This document shows positions 1 to 7,109 of a stretch of DNA of 64,000 bases, piece after piece. The position numbers and the translations under genes were made by a program. The notes below the pieces were generated by a model. That model saw only the letters and a program-made list of their open reading frames with translations, was not told the DNA's origin and did not search any database. Every line of letters begins with the position of its first letter. The first letter of the stretch is position 1. Source of the stretch: Flavobacterium cerinum (lineage in GTDB: Bacteria > Bacteroidota > Bacteroidia > Flavobacteriales > Flavobacteriaceae); NCBI RefSeq assembly GCF_004028155.1, contig NZ_SBII01000013.1, positions 62,001 through 126,000 on the forward strand, given 5' to 3'.

Positions 1-289
1 GTATTCTCGATGTGCCGCCTCCGCTTATCATAGTATTCGTGCTGCCATTACCCATAATGGTAATGTTTTTACTAATAGCTACTTCGCCGGTTAGTGTAAT
101 CATGTTTCCGTTAAGGGAAGCATTAAACAGGATTGTTCCGCCTGCGGCAATATCCAGTACCGCCTGCCTGAAGGAACCTGCGCCGCTGTTGTTTGTGTTT
201 GTTACCGTAATAGTTTGGGCATTGGCGCTAAAGCCAATAAGCAAACACAATACAGTAATCATCTTTAAGTAAGTAATTGTTTTTTTCAT
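1..289 (-). CDS. Secreted beta-helix/adhesin-type protein, N-terminal fragment
   Basis: The reading frame starts at an ATG at 289 and stays open to the left edge, so only the first 96 residues are visible. It opens with a clear Sec signal peptide (MKKTITYLKMITVLCLLIGF, then SANAQ with probable cleavage after Ala-Asn-Ala). The mature part has the TVTNTNNSGAGSFRQAV pattern followed by repeating short beta-strand segments (GGTILFNASLNG, ISKNITIMGNG). This is typical of the start of right-handed parallel beta-helix surface proteins (Chlamydia PMP-like or choice-of-anchor families). In Flavobacteriaceae such proteins usually end in a T9SS sorting domain, but that end is outside the window. Export is well supported; the exact role is unknown. 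Confidence 0.75.
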   Translation of the reverse strand, partial: MKKTITYLKMITVLCLLIGFSANAQTITVTNTNNSGAGSFRQAVLDIAAGGTILFNASLNGNMITLTGEVAISKNITIMGNGSTNTMISGGGTSRI

Positions 290-432
290 AAGTAAATAAT
301 TGATGTTAATTGTAACAGGTACTTACGGTAGTATTGTTTTAATAGTTTTATAATTAGTTAGTTAAATAAAACTTAAATAAAAAATGACTTTTGGCTAATG
401 ACTGATGTCAAAGGAATAACAGAAAAAAAGCG

Positions 433-440
433 TACTTTTG
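433..440 (+). promoter_or_regulatory. -7 promoter element (TAnnTTTG)
   Basis: TACTTTTG matches the Bacteroidetes -7 consensus exactly and sits 26 bases before the ATG at 467. I see no good TTTG -33 element at 19-21 bases. Confidence 0.5.
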
Positions 441-466
441 TTTCAACAAAAATTATATTATTTTTT

Positions 467-904
467 ATGAAAATAAACTTAAAAACAGGAATCGGAGAAC
501 TCGTTTTCGGGATGAAAGAAAAAGATGTCAGAGCTATTTATGGCGAACCTGACAGAAATTTTAAAGACGAAGATGATAATACGATTTATCTGTATAACGA
601 TAAAAAAATGCGTCTTACTTTTTACCAGGAAGAAGATTTTAAATTAGGATATATACTTTCTACAAGTCCTTCTTTAGAGATGTTTTCAACCAAAATTATT
701 GGCGCAAAATGGTCTGTGGCAGAACCTATTCTAAAACAAAATGGTCTGAAAGATTTCGATATAGAATCATTTGATTCTATTGATAACCACTTTAATGAAG
801 CCAACTGGATTATATTCCAGGTAGAGTTTAATGAGGTTATTAAAGTAGAACTTGGTGCCACAATTAACAATAAAGACGAATTCGACTGGAAGTTTAAAGC
901 ATAA
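467..904 (+). CDS. Conserved hypothetical protein, 145 aa
   Basis: This is a soluble, acidic protein without signal peptide or membrane segment. I do not recognise the family. The N-terminal pattern IGELVFGMKEKDVRAIYGEP resembles small cytosolic proteins in which a 'G-M-s-...-v...lGeP' motif opens an alpha/beta fold, sometimes seen in orphan immunity or SMI1-like proteins, but this is only a resemblance. The frame is open upstream to 398. The ATG at 467 was chosen because a TAnnTTTG -7 box (TACTTTTG, 433-440) lies inside the longer version, and because conserved-looking sequence begins there. It stands alone, converging on the peptidyl-prolyl isomerase gene with a shared terminator between them. 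Confidence 0.65.
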   Translation: MKINLKTGIGELVFGMKEKDVRAIYGEPDRNFKDEDDNTIYLYNDKKMRLTFYQEEDFKLGYILSTSPSLEMFSTKIIGAKWSVAEPILKQNGLKDFDIESFDSIDNHFNEANWIIFQVEFNEVIKVELGATINNKDEFDWKFKA

Positions 905-961
905 TCTTTCTCTTAAAGAATTAAGGTTAGTCATGCTGAGACTGTCGTAGCATAAACGCAT

Positions 962-996
962 AAAAAAAGGGATTCCAAAACTGGAATCCCTTTTTT
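962..996. terminator. Bidirectional intrinsic terminator
   Basis: An 8-bp stem (GGGATTCC at 969-976, GGAATCCC at 983-990) is flanked by an A-run on the left and a T-run on the right. It lies between two converging genes and can stop transcription from both. Confidence 0.85.
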
Positions 997-1015
997 ATAT
1001 TATAAGTGTGGATTA

Positions 1016-2125
1016 TTATTTACCAGCCGGCATAGTTTCCATCATTTCCAGTTCGAAAATAAGGTCAGCATTTCCAGGTATCGAAGCACGTGGATAACCT
1101 TTTTCGCCATAACCTAAGTGGGAAGGTATAAATACAACAATTTTATCACCAAACGATAATAGATCAATAGCTTCAATAAAACCAGGTATCATTCCAGTTT
1201 TTGTTCCAGCAGTGAAAGGAATTGGTTTGTAAGCCTTAGCAGCATCTTTTTGTGGGATATAGTTTCCGAATGCTTTAGCAACAGCTGCGTCACTTGAGTC
1301 AAATAAAAGAGCAGAACCATTATCTAAGAAACCAGAGTATTCAAGGAATACCTGAGCTCCATTAGCAGGTTTTTTACCTGTACCTTTTTTAACAACAAAG
1401 TATTTTAATCCAGAAGCTGTTTTTGTAGCCTTAGATTTTAAATCACCAAAGTAAGCAACTTTATCTGCTTTTGTTTTTGCAAGAGCTTCGGCTTGTTTTG
1501 CAGCTTTTTCATAGTATTCTTTAAATACTTTTTGAGCATTAAAGTTTTTAGCGTCTTTACCTATGCGAACGATTTTGATCGTTTTGATCTGGTCGTTTTG
1601 CTCAATAGCATTTACAACGTCTAAACCTTCAACAGTGTGCCCAAAAACTGTATGTAAACCATCAAGGTGAGGAGTTGGTCCATGTGTTATAAAGAACTGG
1701 CTTCCGTTAGTTCCTTTACCTGCATTAGCCATAGAAAGGATACCTGCTTTGTCATGTTTAAGATCTGTGATCTCATCGGCAAATTTGTATCCGGGTCCGC
1801 CAGAACCATCACCTTTAGGGTCTCCACCCTGAATCATGAAATCTTTAATTACACGGTGCCATATTAAACCGTTATAAAAAGGCTTGCCTTTATACTCAGG
1901 GCTCACCATTTCGTTTTTGCCTTCGGCAAGAGATACAAAGTTAGCCACTGTTAGCGGTGTTTTTTTGTACTCCAGTTCCAGTACGATTTTACCTTTGTTG
2001 GTTTCGATTTCGGCATACAATCCATCACCTAGTTTTACTTTTTCTGGTGGGGTTGTTGTTGTGTTGTTGTTACACGAAAAAAATAAAGCCACGAGGCTTA
2101 AGAAAAGACTTGTCATTGGTTTCAT
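1016..2125 (-). CDS. Dual-domain peptidyl-prolyl isomerase (cyclophilin + FKBP) lipoprotein
   Basis: This 369-residue lipoprotein has lipobox Cys18 (LVALFFSC). It carries a cyclophilin domain (about residues 35-195) with the signature [13 protein letters not shown] and the later SQFFIT and [10 protein letters not shown] segments. A Lys/Ala-rich linker leads to an FKBP domain (about 240-365) with [36 protein letters not shown] and DLIFELEM. Both folds catalyse proline cis/trans isomerisation, and here they would act together in the periplasm as a folding catalyst. The gene ends the nrnA-like/gldI cluster, 11 bases after gldI, so it is probably in one operon. Fusion of the two unrelated immunophilin classes is uncommon but has been described in some bacteria and protists. 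Confidence 0.9.
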   Translation of the reverse strand: MKPMTSLFLSLVALFFSCNNNTTTTPPEKVKLGDGLYAEIETNKGKIVLELEYKKTPLTVANFVSLAEGKNEMVSPEYKGKPFYNGLIWHRVIKDFMIQGGDPKGDGSGGPGYKFADEITDLKHDKAGILSMANAGKGTNGSQFFITHGPTPHLDGLHTVFGHTVEGLDVVNAIEQNDQIKTIKIVRIGKDAKNFNAQKVFKEYYEKAAKQAEALAKTKADKVAYFGDLKSKATKTASGLKYFVVKKGTGKKPANGAQVFLEYSGFLDNGSALLFDSSDAAVAKAFGNYIPQKDAAKAYKPIPFTAGTKTGMIPGFIEAIDLLSFGDKIVVFIPSHLGYGEKGYPRASIPGNADLIFELEMMETMPAGK

Positions 2126-2136
2126 TTATGGTTAAA

Positions 2137-2697
2137 TTAATTCTCTTTTACTTGGCTTTCAGGTTTAATGTCGTTTAGGGTAACGGTGCATATAAGCGGC
2201 TGATTTGTGCCAATTTTTTTATTGTCTCCATGATAGCCAAAAGCCATATGCGATGGGAAAAGGAACGTTACCTTTTCGCCTTCATTCATTAGTTTTATGC
2301 CATCACGAAGTCCCATCATAATATTTTGTTTATCTACATAATATACCTGCGGTTTAAGCTCTGCTTCGCTGTATATTACATTACCCTTAATATCTTTTAC
2401 TTCATAGTTAAAGTAAGCAACATCACCACGTTTAGGTCGTATGCTATCGGTACTGTTCTCTATTTCATAGTGATACCAGTATCCTTTATCTGAAGCGATG
2501 TATTTTATCTCAGGATTGCTTTTTATAATAGAATCAATCAGCGATTCTTCGCTGGCTACAAGTTTTTTATTCCTCTTAATAGATTCTTTCATAAACGTAC
2601 CCGAAGTATGGGAAATAGGTTTTCTTGCCTGCTGTTGTGAGCAGCCTGCTAAAAGAACTCCTGTAAGGAATAACTGTAGTAAAAAGATCTTCTTCAT
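2137..2697 (-). CDS. gldI: GldI, gliding-motility FKBP-type peptidyl-prolyl isomerase lipoprotein
   Basis: This 186-residue lipoprotein has Cys19 in a lipobox (TGVLLAGC), a helical N-terminal region (about 35-75) and a C-terminal FKBP domain (PKRGDVAYFNYEVKD, GLRDGIKLMNEGEKV, TFLFPSHMAFGY, PLICTVTLNDI). GldI proteins are periplasmic prolyl isomerases needed for gliding in Flavobacterium johnsoniae, where the Gld set overlaps the type IX secretion machinery. The frame could begin at a TTG at 2709, inside the upstream gene. The ATG at 2697 is preferred because it gives a normal MKK signal peptide and lies just 4 bases after the upstream stop. The tight spacing indicates co-transcription with the DHH phosphoesterase before it and the dual isomerase after it. 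Confidence 0.88.
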   Translation of the reverse strand: MKKIFLLQLFLTGVLLAGCSQQQARKPISHTSGTFMKESIKRNKKLVASEESLIDSIIKSNPEIKYIASDKGYWYHYEIENSTDSIRPKRGDVAYFNYEVKDIKGNVIYSEAELKPQVYYVDKQNIMMGLRDGIKLMNEGEKVTFLFPSHMAFGYHGDNKKIGTNQPLICTVTLNDIKPESQVKEN

Positions 2698-2701
2698 TGT
2701 A

Positions 2702-3715
2702 TCAGTCAATTTTCGTGTGTGCTAAAGTAGCAATAAATTTTTGGATAGTAGCCTCTAATGATTCGGTAGATTTTCCACCTGCAGCATTTATATGACCTCC
2801 ACCGCTAAAGTGCTCTCTGGCATACTGGTTAACATCAAAATCGCCCTTAGATCTAAACGATATTTTAATAATTCCTTCATCTTTATTTTCTGTAAACATA
2901 GCAGTAAACTCGATGTCTTTCATGCACAGTCCATAATTTACAATACCCTCTGTATCTCCTTTTGTGTGTCCAAAACTGTTAAGCTCTTCCTGGCTAAGGG
3001 TAGTGTACGAGGTTTTGTATGCCGGTAATACTTTCATGTTCTGCAAAGCCCTCGCCAAAATTAGAACACGGTTGTGCGAATGGTTGTCAAACAAAAGGCT
3101 GTGTATTGCAGTATTGTCAATTCCTTTATCGATAAACTCGGCAACAACCCTGTGGGTAGTACCTGTTGTTGAAGGATAACGGAAAGATCCGGAATCTGTA
3201 ACAATACCTGTATAAAGGCATGATGCAATTGTTTTATCGATGATGTCTCCATCACCGAGGCCCTTAATAAAATGATAGATCATTTCACAGGTAGAACCAT
3301 AGCTGGTATCTGAAAAAGCATACACAGCATAATCACCCGGTTTTTGGTGGTGATCGATCATTATAAACGGAGCCTGTAATTTTTTAAGAGCAGCTTCCAT
3401 CTGATCGCCGGTACGGCTAAGCATGTTAAAATCGAGCGTAAAAATAAGTTCCGCCTCGCTTAATATTTTATTAGAGGTTTCTGTGTCTTTTTCAAAAACC
3501 TTTACAGTATTAGAAGAAGGCAGCCACGCTAAAAAGTCGGGAAACTCATTAGGTGTTATAACGGTAGGCTCATGACCTTTAAGTTTTAGGTAATGGTACA
3601 ATCCCAGTGTAGATCCCATGGCATCGCCATCCGGATTGCGGTGAGGTATTATGGCAATTTTTTTTGGTGAAGCCAGTAATTGCTTTACTCCTTCAATATC
3701 TTGAGGTTTCATCAT
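2702..3715 (-). CDS. DHH/DHHA1 phosphoesterase, NrnA-like (oligoribonuclease/pAp phosphatase)
   Basis: The protein is 337 residues, the usual length for NrnA-type enzymes. DHH-family metal motifs are visible: IIPHRNPDGDAMGS near residue 22, LDFN near 95, IDHHQKP near 120 (the DHH motif) and TGIVTDSG near 168. The DHHA1 substrate motif FSGGGHINAAGG lies near residue 305. Family members hydrolyse short RNA oligonucleotides (nanoRNAs) and 3'-phosphoadenosine 5'-phosphate in the cytoplasm, using Mn2+. It is the first gene of the cluster with gldI and the dual isomerase, so a cytoplasmic nuclease is transcribed with two envelope folding factors. The promoter ends only 4 bases before the ATG. Confidence 0.88.
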   Translation of the reverse strand: MMKPQDIEGVKQLLASPKKIAIIPHRNPDGDAMGSTLGLYHYLKLKGHEPTVITPNEFPDFLAWLPSSNTVKVFEKDTETSNKILSEAELIFTLDFNMLSRTGDQMEAALKKLQAPFIMIDHHQKPGDYAVYAFSDTSYGSTCEMIYHFIKGLGDGDIIDKTIASCLYTGIVTDSGSFRYPSTTGTTHRVVAEFIDKGIDNTAIHSLLFDNHSHNRVLILARALQNMKVLPAYKTSYTTLSQEELNSFGHTKGDTEGIVNYGLCMKDIEFTAMFTENKDEGIIKISFRSKGDFDVNQYAREHFSGGGHINAAGGKSTESLEATIQKFIATLAHTKID

Positions 3716-3719
3716 TTTG

Positions 3720-3750
3720 CGAATTTACATCTTTTTCTGTTATCACCAAT
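3720..3750 (-). promoter_or_regulatory. Promoter of the nrnA-like/gldI operon (ATTG-N19-TAAATTCG)
   Basis: On the minus strand an ATTG -33 element (3750-3747) is followed, after exactly 19 bases, by TAAATTCG (3727-3720), which matches TAnnTTTG at 7 of 8 positions. The box ends 4 bases before the ATG at 3715, so transcription would begin at or within the start codon. Confidence 0.5.
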
Positions 3751-3810
3751 GGCATAAAAAGAGCCTGTGTGTAAAACAAACTTCATTGATTAGTAGTGTT
3801 TTATCTTGTT

Positions 3811-4233
3811 TTATTTCTGTTCATAATCATAGTTTACCATCCAGTTGATGCCAAACTTATCTGTAAACATACCAAAAAATGCCCCCCAAAAGGTTTTGTC
3901 GAGTGGCATGGTTATTTTTCCGCCGGCAGAAAGGCCTTCAAAAAGCTTACGGGCTTCGTCTTCACTTTCTGTATTTATCGATATAGCGATGTTGTTACCC
4001 ATGGTTGTTGTTTGCCCAAAAGCATAGGATGAATCACTACCCATCAATATTGTTTCCTTACTTATTGGCAGTGACACATGCATGATAAGTTCTTTTGCAG
4101 CTTCGGGTACATCTCCCTGCATGTCTTTAAAGCGGCCTATGTATGGAAATTCACCCCCAAAAACCGATTTGTAAAAATTGAAAGCTGCTTCACAGGTTCC
4201 ATTAAATGTTAAATAAGGATTTACTTGTGCCAT
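3811..4233 (-). CDS. VOC-family protein, PhnB-like
   Basis: This 140-residue protein has two halves, each with the beta-alpha-beta-beta-beta layout of glyoxalase/bleomycin-resistance (VOC) folds. It opens with VNPYLTFNGTCEAAFNFYKSVFGG, the usual start of the PhnB/YjdN subgroup, and ends with DKFGINWMVNYDYEQK, which matches the typical 'D.fG..W.i' end. The biochemical activity of this subgroup is mostly unknown; metal-dependent chemistry on small molecules is assumed. It is followed 26 bases upstream by a separate DUF4919 gene on the same strand, so co-transcription is possible but not evident. Confidence 0.8.
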   Translation of the reverse strand: MAQVNPYLTFNGTCEAAFNFYKSVFGGEFPYIGRFKDMQGDVPEAAKELIMHVSLPISKETILMGSDSSYAFGQTTTMGNNIAISINTESEDEARKLFEGLSAGGKITMPLDKTFWGAFFGMFTDKFGINWMVNYDYEQK

Positions 4234-4259
4234 TGTTTTGTTACGTATTTGGTTGTCTT

Positions 4260-4937
4260 TTAGTTTGTTTTAAAGCTTTCAAAAAGACGCGTTATGTCAA
4301 AATACAAGCCTTCCAGATTGTAGGAGTTCTCTACCACTGAGAGATAGTCATATTTGTTTTCTATGAGTTCCTGTTCTCCGCCAAAACGAAAACCAAGGAT
4401 ATCCAATATCTCATATTCATTTGTTGTAGTAATTACATAAAAAGATTTTTCGGGAGTAGTACCATCGCCTGTGCTTAGTATAGCATCAATAATAATGCTC
4501 GCCTGGAGTTCTTCGGCTTTAGCTTCTTTAATTTTGCCAAGCTCTTTAAAAGCAAACATGCGGTATTCTTTTATCCGGATACTAAAAGGGTAGTCTTTAA
4601 GTACTTTAGCCGATATCTTAAGAAGTTTTTCGAGTGTTTTCTTATCCGTATTCTGGTTTTGAAGTATTTCGGTAAGATTGTCAAACGCGTCTGAAGTTGC
4701 GTAAGGAGAGTATTGCTTTTGAAAAGAATAACCATAGTACAAATGCCTTTTTTCTTCTAAAGTCATTGTACTGTCGGCTTTGTTGTATTTTTTTAAAAGG
4801 GCATCAAAATAGTAAGGGGATTTTTTGTCCTCAACATTTTTTTCAATCAGTTTATAATCTGGTTTTGAGAATTCTTCTGTTTGAGAATAGCTTCCAATGG
4901 TAAGGAATAAAAACAGAAGCGATAAGGAATATTTCAT
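4260..4937 (-). CDS. Secreted DUF4919-type protein
   Basis: This 225-residue protein has a signal peptide (MKYSLSLLFLFLTIGSYSQ). The mature region contains SKPDYKLIEKNVEDKKSPYYFDALL and MTLEEKRHLYYGYSFQKQYSPY, which fits DUF4919, a Bacteroidetes family of periplasmic proteins of unknown function. The middle is helical and resembles TPR-like packing (LEKLLKISAKVL, RMFAFKELGKIKEAKAEELQ). The end is rich in beta strands. The start ATG directly precedes the signal peptide. Function is unknown. Confidence 0.75.
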   Translation of the reverse strand: MKYSLSLLFLFLTIGSYSQTEEFSKPDYKLIEKNVEDKKSPYYFDALLKKYNKADSTMTLEEKRHLYYGYSFQKQYSPYATSDAFDNLTEILQNQNTDKKTLEKLLKISAKVLKDYPFSIRIKEYRMFAFKELGKIKEAKAEELQASIIIDAILSTGDGTTPEKSFYVITTTNEYEILDILGFRFGGEQELIENKYDYLSVVENSYNLEGLYFDITRLFESFKTN

Positions 4938-5003
4938 TTATCAGGAATTAGATAGGATTAAAGGTAAATAAAAATCCCTGATTTTTTTTGAGCAGATTAA
5001 AAA

Positions 5004-5780
5004 TTAATCTCCGCACCCACCTCCACAGCCGCTGCATCCGCTGCAGCATCCACTATCACCGCTTGAGGAGCATCCGCTATCGCTGCTTTCGTTGGAGCAT
5101 GATCCTGCGCTGCAGCTTCCGCCACAGTCTGAACTGCCATTTCGATTATTCTTAGTGTCTTTTTTAAAGTGCGCTATCGCTGCTATAACCATGAAGACTG
5201 TAAAAATCCCAATAAATGCATTGCTAATTGAGGCCTGTATGATCAGTCCGCTCAGGCTTATTACGACTAACGGGATTGTAAGTTTTGGCAGTTTTACCTT
5301 AGGTTTCTTTATTATCCAGTAGCGGCTGAGGTTTACCCTTTGGAAATAAATGTCGGTAAATCGGGTTTGGTTGTTGTGCCAGATGTCAGGCGGGGGAGCG
5401 GTGCCGAATTTTTCTTTGTACAATTCCTGCATTCCTGTGTAAAAGGAGTTAAATTTTTGCTGTTCGTTTTCTCCGCCTTTTGTAGGATTGTGATGAATCT
5501 CTGTGTTTAGAGTGTTTTTACAAAGATCGGTCCAGTAGGATTTTGTGTAGGTAAGATGCAGGTGCCACGCCTGGTCTACGGGATCGCTGGGTGTAACAGC
5601 GGTGGGAGAGGTACAGCACATGAAGAGGAATTTTTTGTACTCCTCAATAACCCGTAGTGTATAATTTTTGTCCCAGCCATTCTCGCGGGCAAGCCTGGTA
5701 GAGAAGGTTAGTTTTGCATCTTTTTCGTCAAGCTCAAAGCTTTCAAGCCTGTTCCAGAGTTGTGTTTCATTTTGTGTCAT
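5004..5780 (-). CDS. Glycine-rich-domain (GRDP-like) membrane protein with Cys-rich tail
   Basis: The 258-residue protein has three parts. Residues 1-150 carry TSPTAVTPSDPVDQAWHLHL and SYWTDLC, the VD-x-x-WH-x-H pattern of the GRDP-like (PF07173) domain. Residues 168-205 form two hydrophobic membrane segments (LTIPLVVISLSGLIIQASI and AFIGIFTVFMVIAAIAHF). The last 43 residues are a Gly/Ser tail with nine cysteines (endings such as GCCSGCSGCGGGCGD). Bacterial proteins of this type are usually annotated as membrane proteins of unknown role. The Cys tail could bind metal or form disulfides, depending on which side of the membrane it faces; I cannot settle the topology. Confidence 0.72.
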   Translation of the reverse strand: MTQNETQLWNRLESFELDEKDAKLTFSTRLARENGWDKNYTLRVIEEYKKFLFMCCTSPTAVTPSDPVDQAWHLHLTYTKSYWTDLCKNTLNTEIHHNPTKGGENEQQKFNSFYTGMQELYKEKFGTAPPPDIWHNNQTRFTDIYFQRVNLSRYWIIKKPKVKLPKLTIPLVVISLSGLIIQASISNAFIGIFTVFMVIAAIAHFKKDTKNNRNGSSDCGGSCSAGSCSNESSDSGCSSSGDSGCCSGCSGCGGGCGD

Positions 5781-5866
5781 TTTTGTTTTAAAGGTACTAT
5801 AGACACAAATAAAACAGGTAGTTTTTTATTTCATTTATCTACCTGTTTGTTACAATTTTTGGAGTG

Positions 5867-6262
5867 TTATTTGAACCTGTTTAGAGCTTCAGGAGTTGCA
5901 GGGGTAAAGAAATTGATGAGGTTGCCGTCAGGGTCACGGAACAATATGGAACGGTTGCCCCAAGGCATCGTTACGGGTTGCTGAAGGATATCGTCAGTTG
6001 TGTTCCTAACGAGTTCGTAGCTGTTGTCTACATTGTCTACCAGGAATTCTATAATAACACTTTTATTCGCAGTGGGTTCTGCAATTTCACCTCCAAAGAA
6101 AGCGAGTGTTTTTGTACTGCCGATAGCCAGTATACAGGAGGCTGTTCCTATTTCTGCAAAATCTTCAGTATGCCATTTTGCAGTTAATCCGGTTACACTT
6201 TCATAAAAACCAACCAGGCGTTTAATGTCTGCTGTAATAATTCTTAATGATCGTAAGTTCAT
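5867..6262 (-). CDS. VOC-family (glyoxalase-like) protein
   Basis: This is a 131-residue protein with a single pair of VOC half-folds. It begins MNLRSLRIITADIKRLVGFYESVTGL, the typical first strand-helix unit, and ends with the conserved FRDPDGNLINFFTP motif, in which the Asp-Pro-Asp-Gly-Asn turn precedes a metal-site Glu/Asn in many relatives. Such proteins include glyoxalases, dioxygenases and resistance proteins. The substrate cannot be predicted. It is 87 bases from the next gene, with no recognisable promoter of its own. Confidence 0.8.
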   Translation of the reverse strand: MNLRSLRIITADIKRLVGFYESVTGLTAKWHTEDFAEIGTASCILAIGSTKTLAFFGGEIAEPTANKSVIIEFLVDNVDNSYELVRNTTDDILQQPVTMPWGNRSILFRDPDGNLINFFTPATPEALNRFK

Positions 6263-6341
6263 AATGCTGTTTAAATAATGATTAACAGATCAAAATTTGA
6301 ATGGTATTATGACAGTCCTATGTCAGCAGTGATCTTATTTT

Positions 6342-6986
6342 TTACGTTTTAGATTGTTTTAATTTCTTTTTTATTTTCACGTAAATAATACCAAAAACTA
6401 AAGTTGTTATAAATAGCAGAGTCGAAATTATGATTAAGTATTTGTTTTGCTTGGAGATTGTCTCAGTATTTAAAACCTGTGCTCTTAGTTTACCATATTC
6501 TTTACTGGAAACTCCGATGGTGTCATCCATATCGGGATCGTCTTTGATACCGGCTTTGGATAACTTTTCCAGTTCATTTATCTCTTTATCTTCTACACGA
6601 GTAAGTAAAGCAGTCCTGGAGCATATATGAGCATAATTCATGCTTTTTCCGTAGTTCTTTTTTCCGTTGGTTTCGTAAATAAGATACTTTTTGCCTAGGA
6701 CAAATTCAAAATCGCATAATCCAGGACTTTTACGGCTAAAAAAAGTCCTTATTTCTTCCGATCTGTTTAGTGGGTCTTTTTTAAAAAAATGAAGAATCTT
6801 AACATCATATAAGTATATTTTCTGTCCATAATCAGAAAGGTGAGTAGAATCTATGCTAATTATTTTAGCGATAAACACTTCTTTTGCATAATGCCAGGAT
6901 TCTTTTACAGTAGGTGTTCCATCGCAACTGCATGCATAACCATTGAAACTAAACGTGATAAGAAGCAATAAAAATAGTTTTTTCAT
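6342..6986 (-). CDS. Membrane-anchored protein with TIMP/netrin-like N-terminal domain
   Basis: This 214-residue protein has a signal peptide (MKKLFLLLLITFSFNGYA) directly followed by CSCDGTPTVKESWHYAKEVFIAKII. A mature N-terminus beginning Cys-x-Cys, followed by an 'a..vF.akI' strand, resembles the OB-fold of tissue-inhibitor-of-metalloproteinase/netrin (NTR) domains, which have bacterial relatives. Later cysteines (SPGLCDFEF, AHICSRT) could form the matching disulfides. Near the end is a membrane helix (YLIIISTLLFITTLVFGIIYV) and a Lys-rich tail, so the domain would be displayed in the periplasm. The frame is open to 7049, but the ATG at 6986 gives the signal peptide and follows a -7 box. 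The TIMP assignment is by resemblance only. Confidence 0.62.
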   Translation of the reverse strand: MKKLFLLLLITFSFNGYACSCDGTPTVKESWHYAKEVFIAKIISIDSTHLSDYGQKIYLYDVKILHFFKKDPLNRSEEIRTFFSRKSPGLCDFEFVLGKKYLIYETNGKKNYGKSMNYAHICSRTALLTRVEDKEINELEKLSKAGIKDDPDMDDTIGVSSKEYGKLRAQVLNTETISKQNKYLIIISTLLFITTLVFGIIYVKIKKKLKQSKT

Positions 6987-7009
6987 AAAAAGGCTGTATG
7001 ATTTTGCAC

Positions 7010-7017
7010 CAAAAATA
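7010..7017 (-). promoter_or_regulatory. -7 promoter element (TAnnTTTG)
   Basis: On the minus strand this reads TATTTTTG, an exact -7 match, 23 bases before the ATG at 6986. It lies inside the longer open frame and therefore supports the shorter start. Confidence 0.45.
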
Positions 7018-7098
7018 GTTTTTTTTAAAAGCAATATGCTAAAAACCAAACAATTTCAAAATCTCATAATCGGGTTTTTAAATTTCAATTATAAGCAT

Positions 7099-7106
7099 TA
7101 CTTTTG
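7099..7106 (+). promoter_or_regulatory. -7 promoter element directly abutting guaA
   Basis: TACTTTTG is an exact -7 match that ends only 3 bases before the guaA ATG at 7110. It also excludes the in-frame TTG at 7104 as a start. Transcription would begin at about the start codon, predicting a leaderless mRNA. Confidence 0.5.
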
Positions 7107-7109
7107 CGC

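Noticed and set aside
12..272. Plus-strand ORF of 86 aa at the left edge
   Set aside because: It is antisense to the secreted beta-helix protein, whose minus-strand frame has a clear signal peptide.
2698..2709. Upstream TTG start for gldI
   Set aside because: It lies inside the preceding gene, and the ATG at 2697 gives a standard lipoprotein signal.
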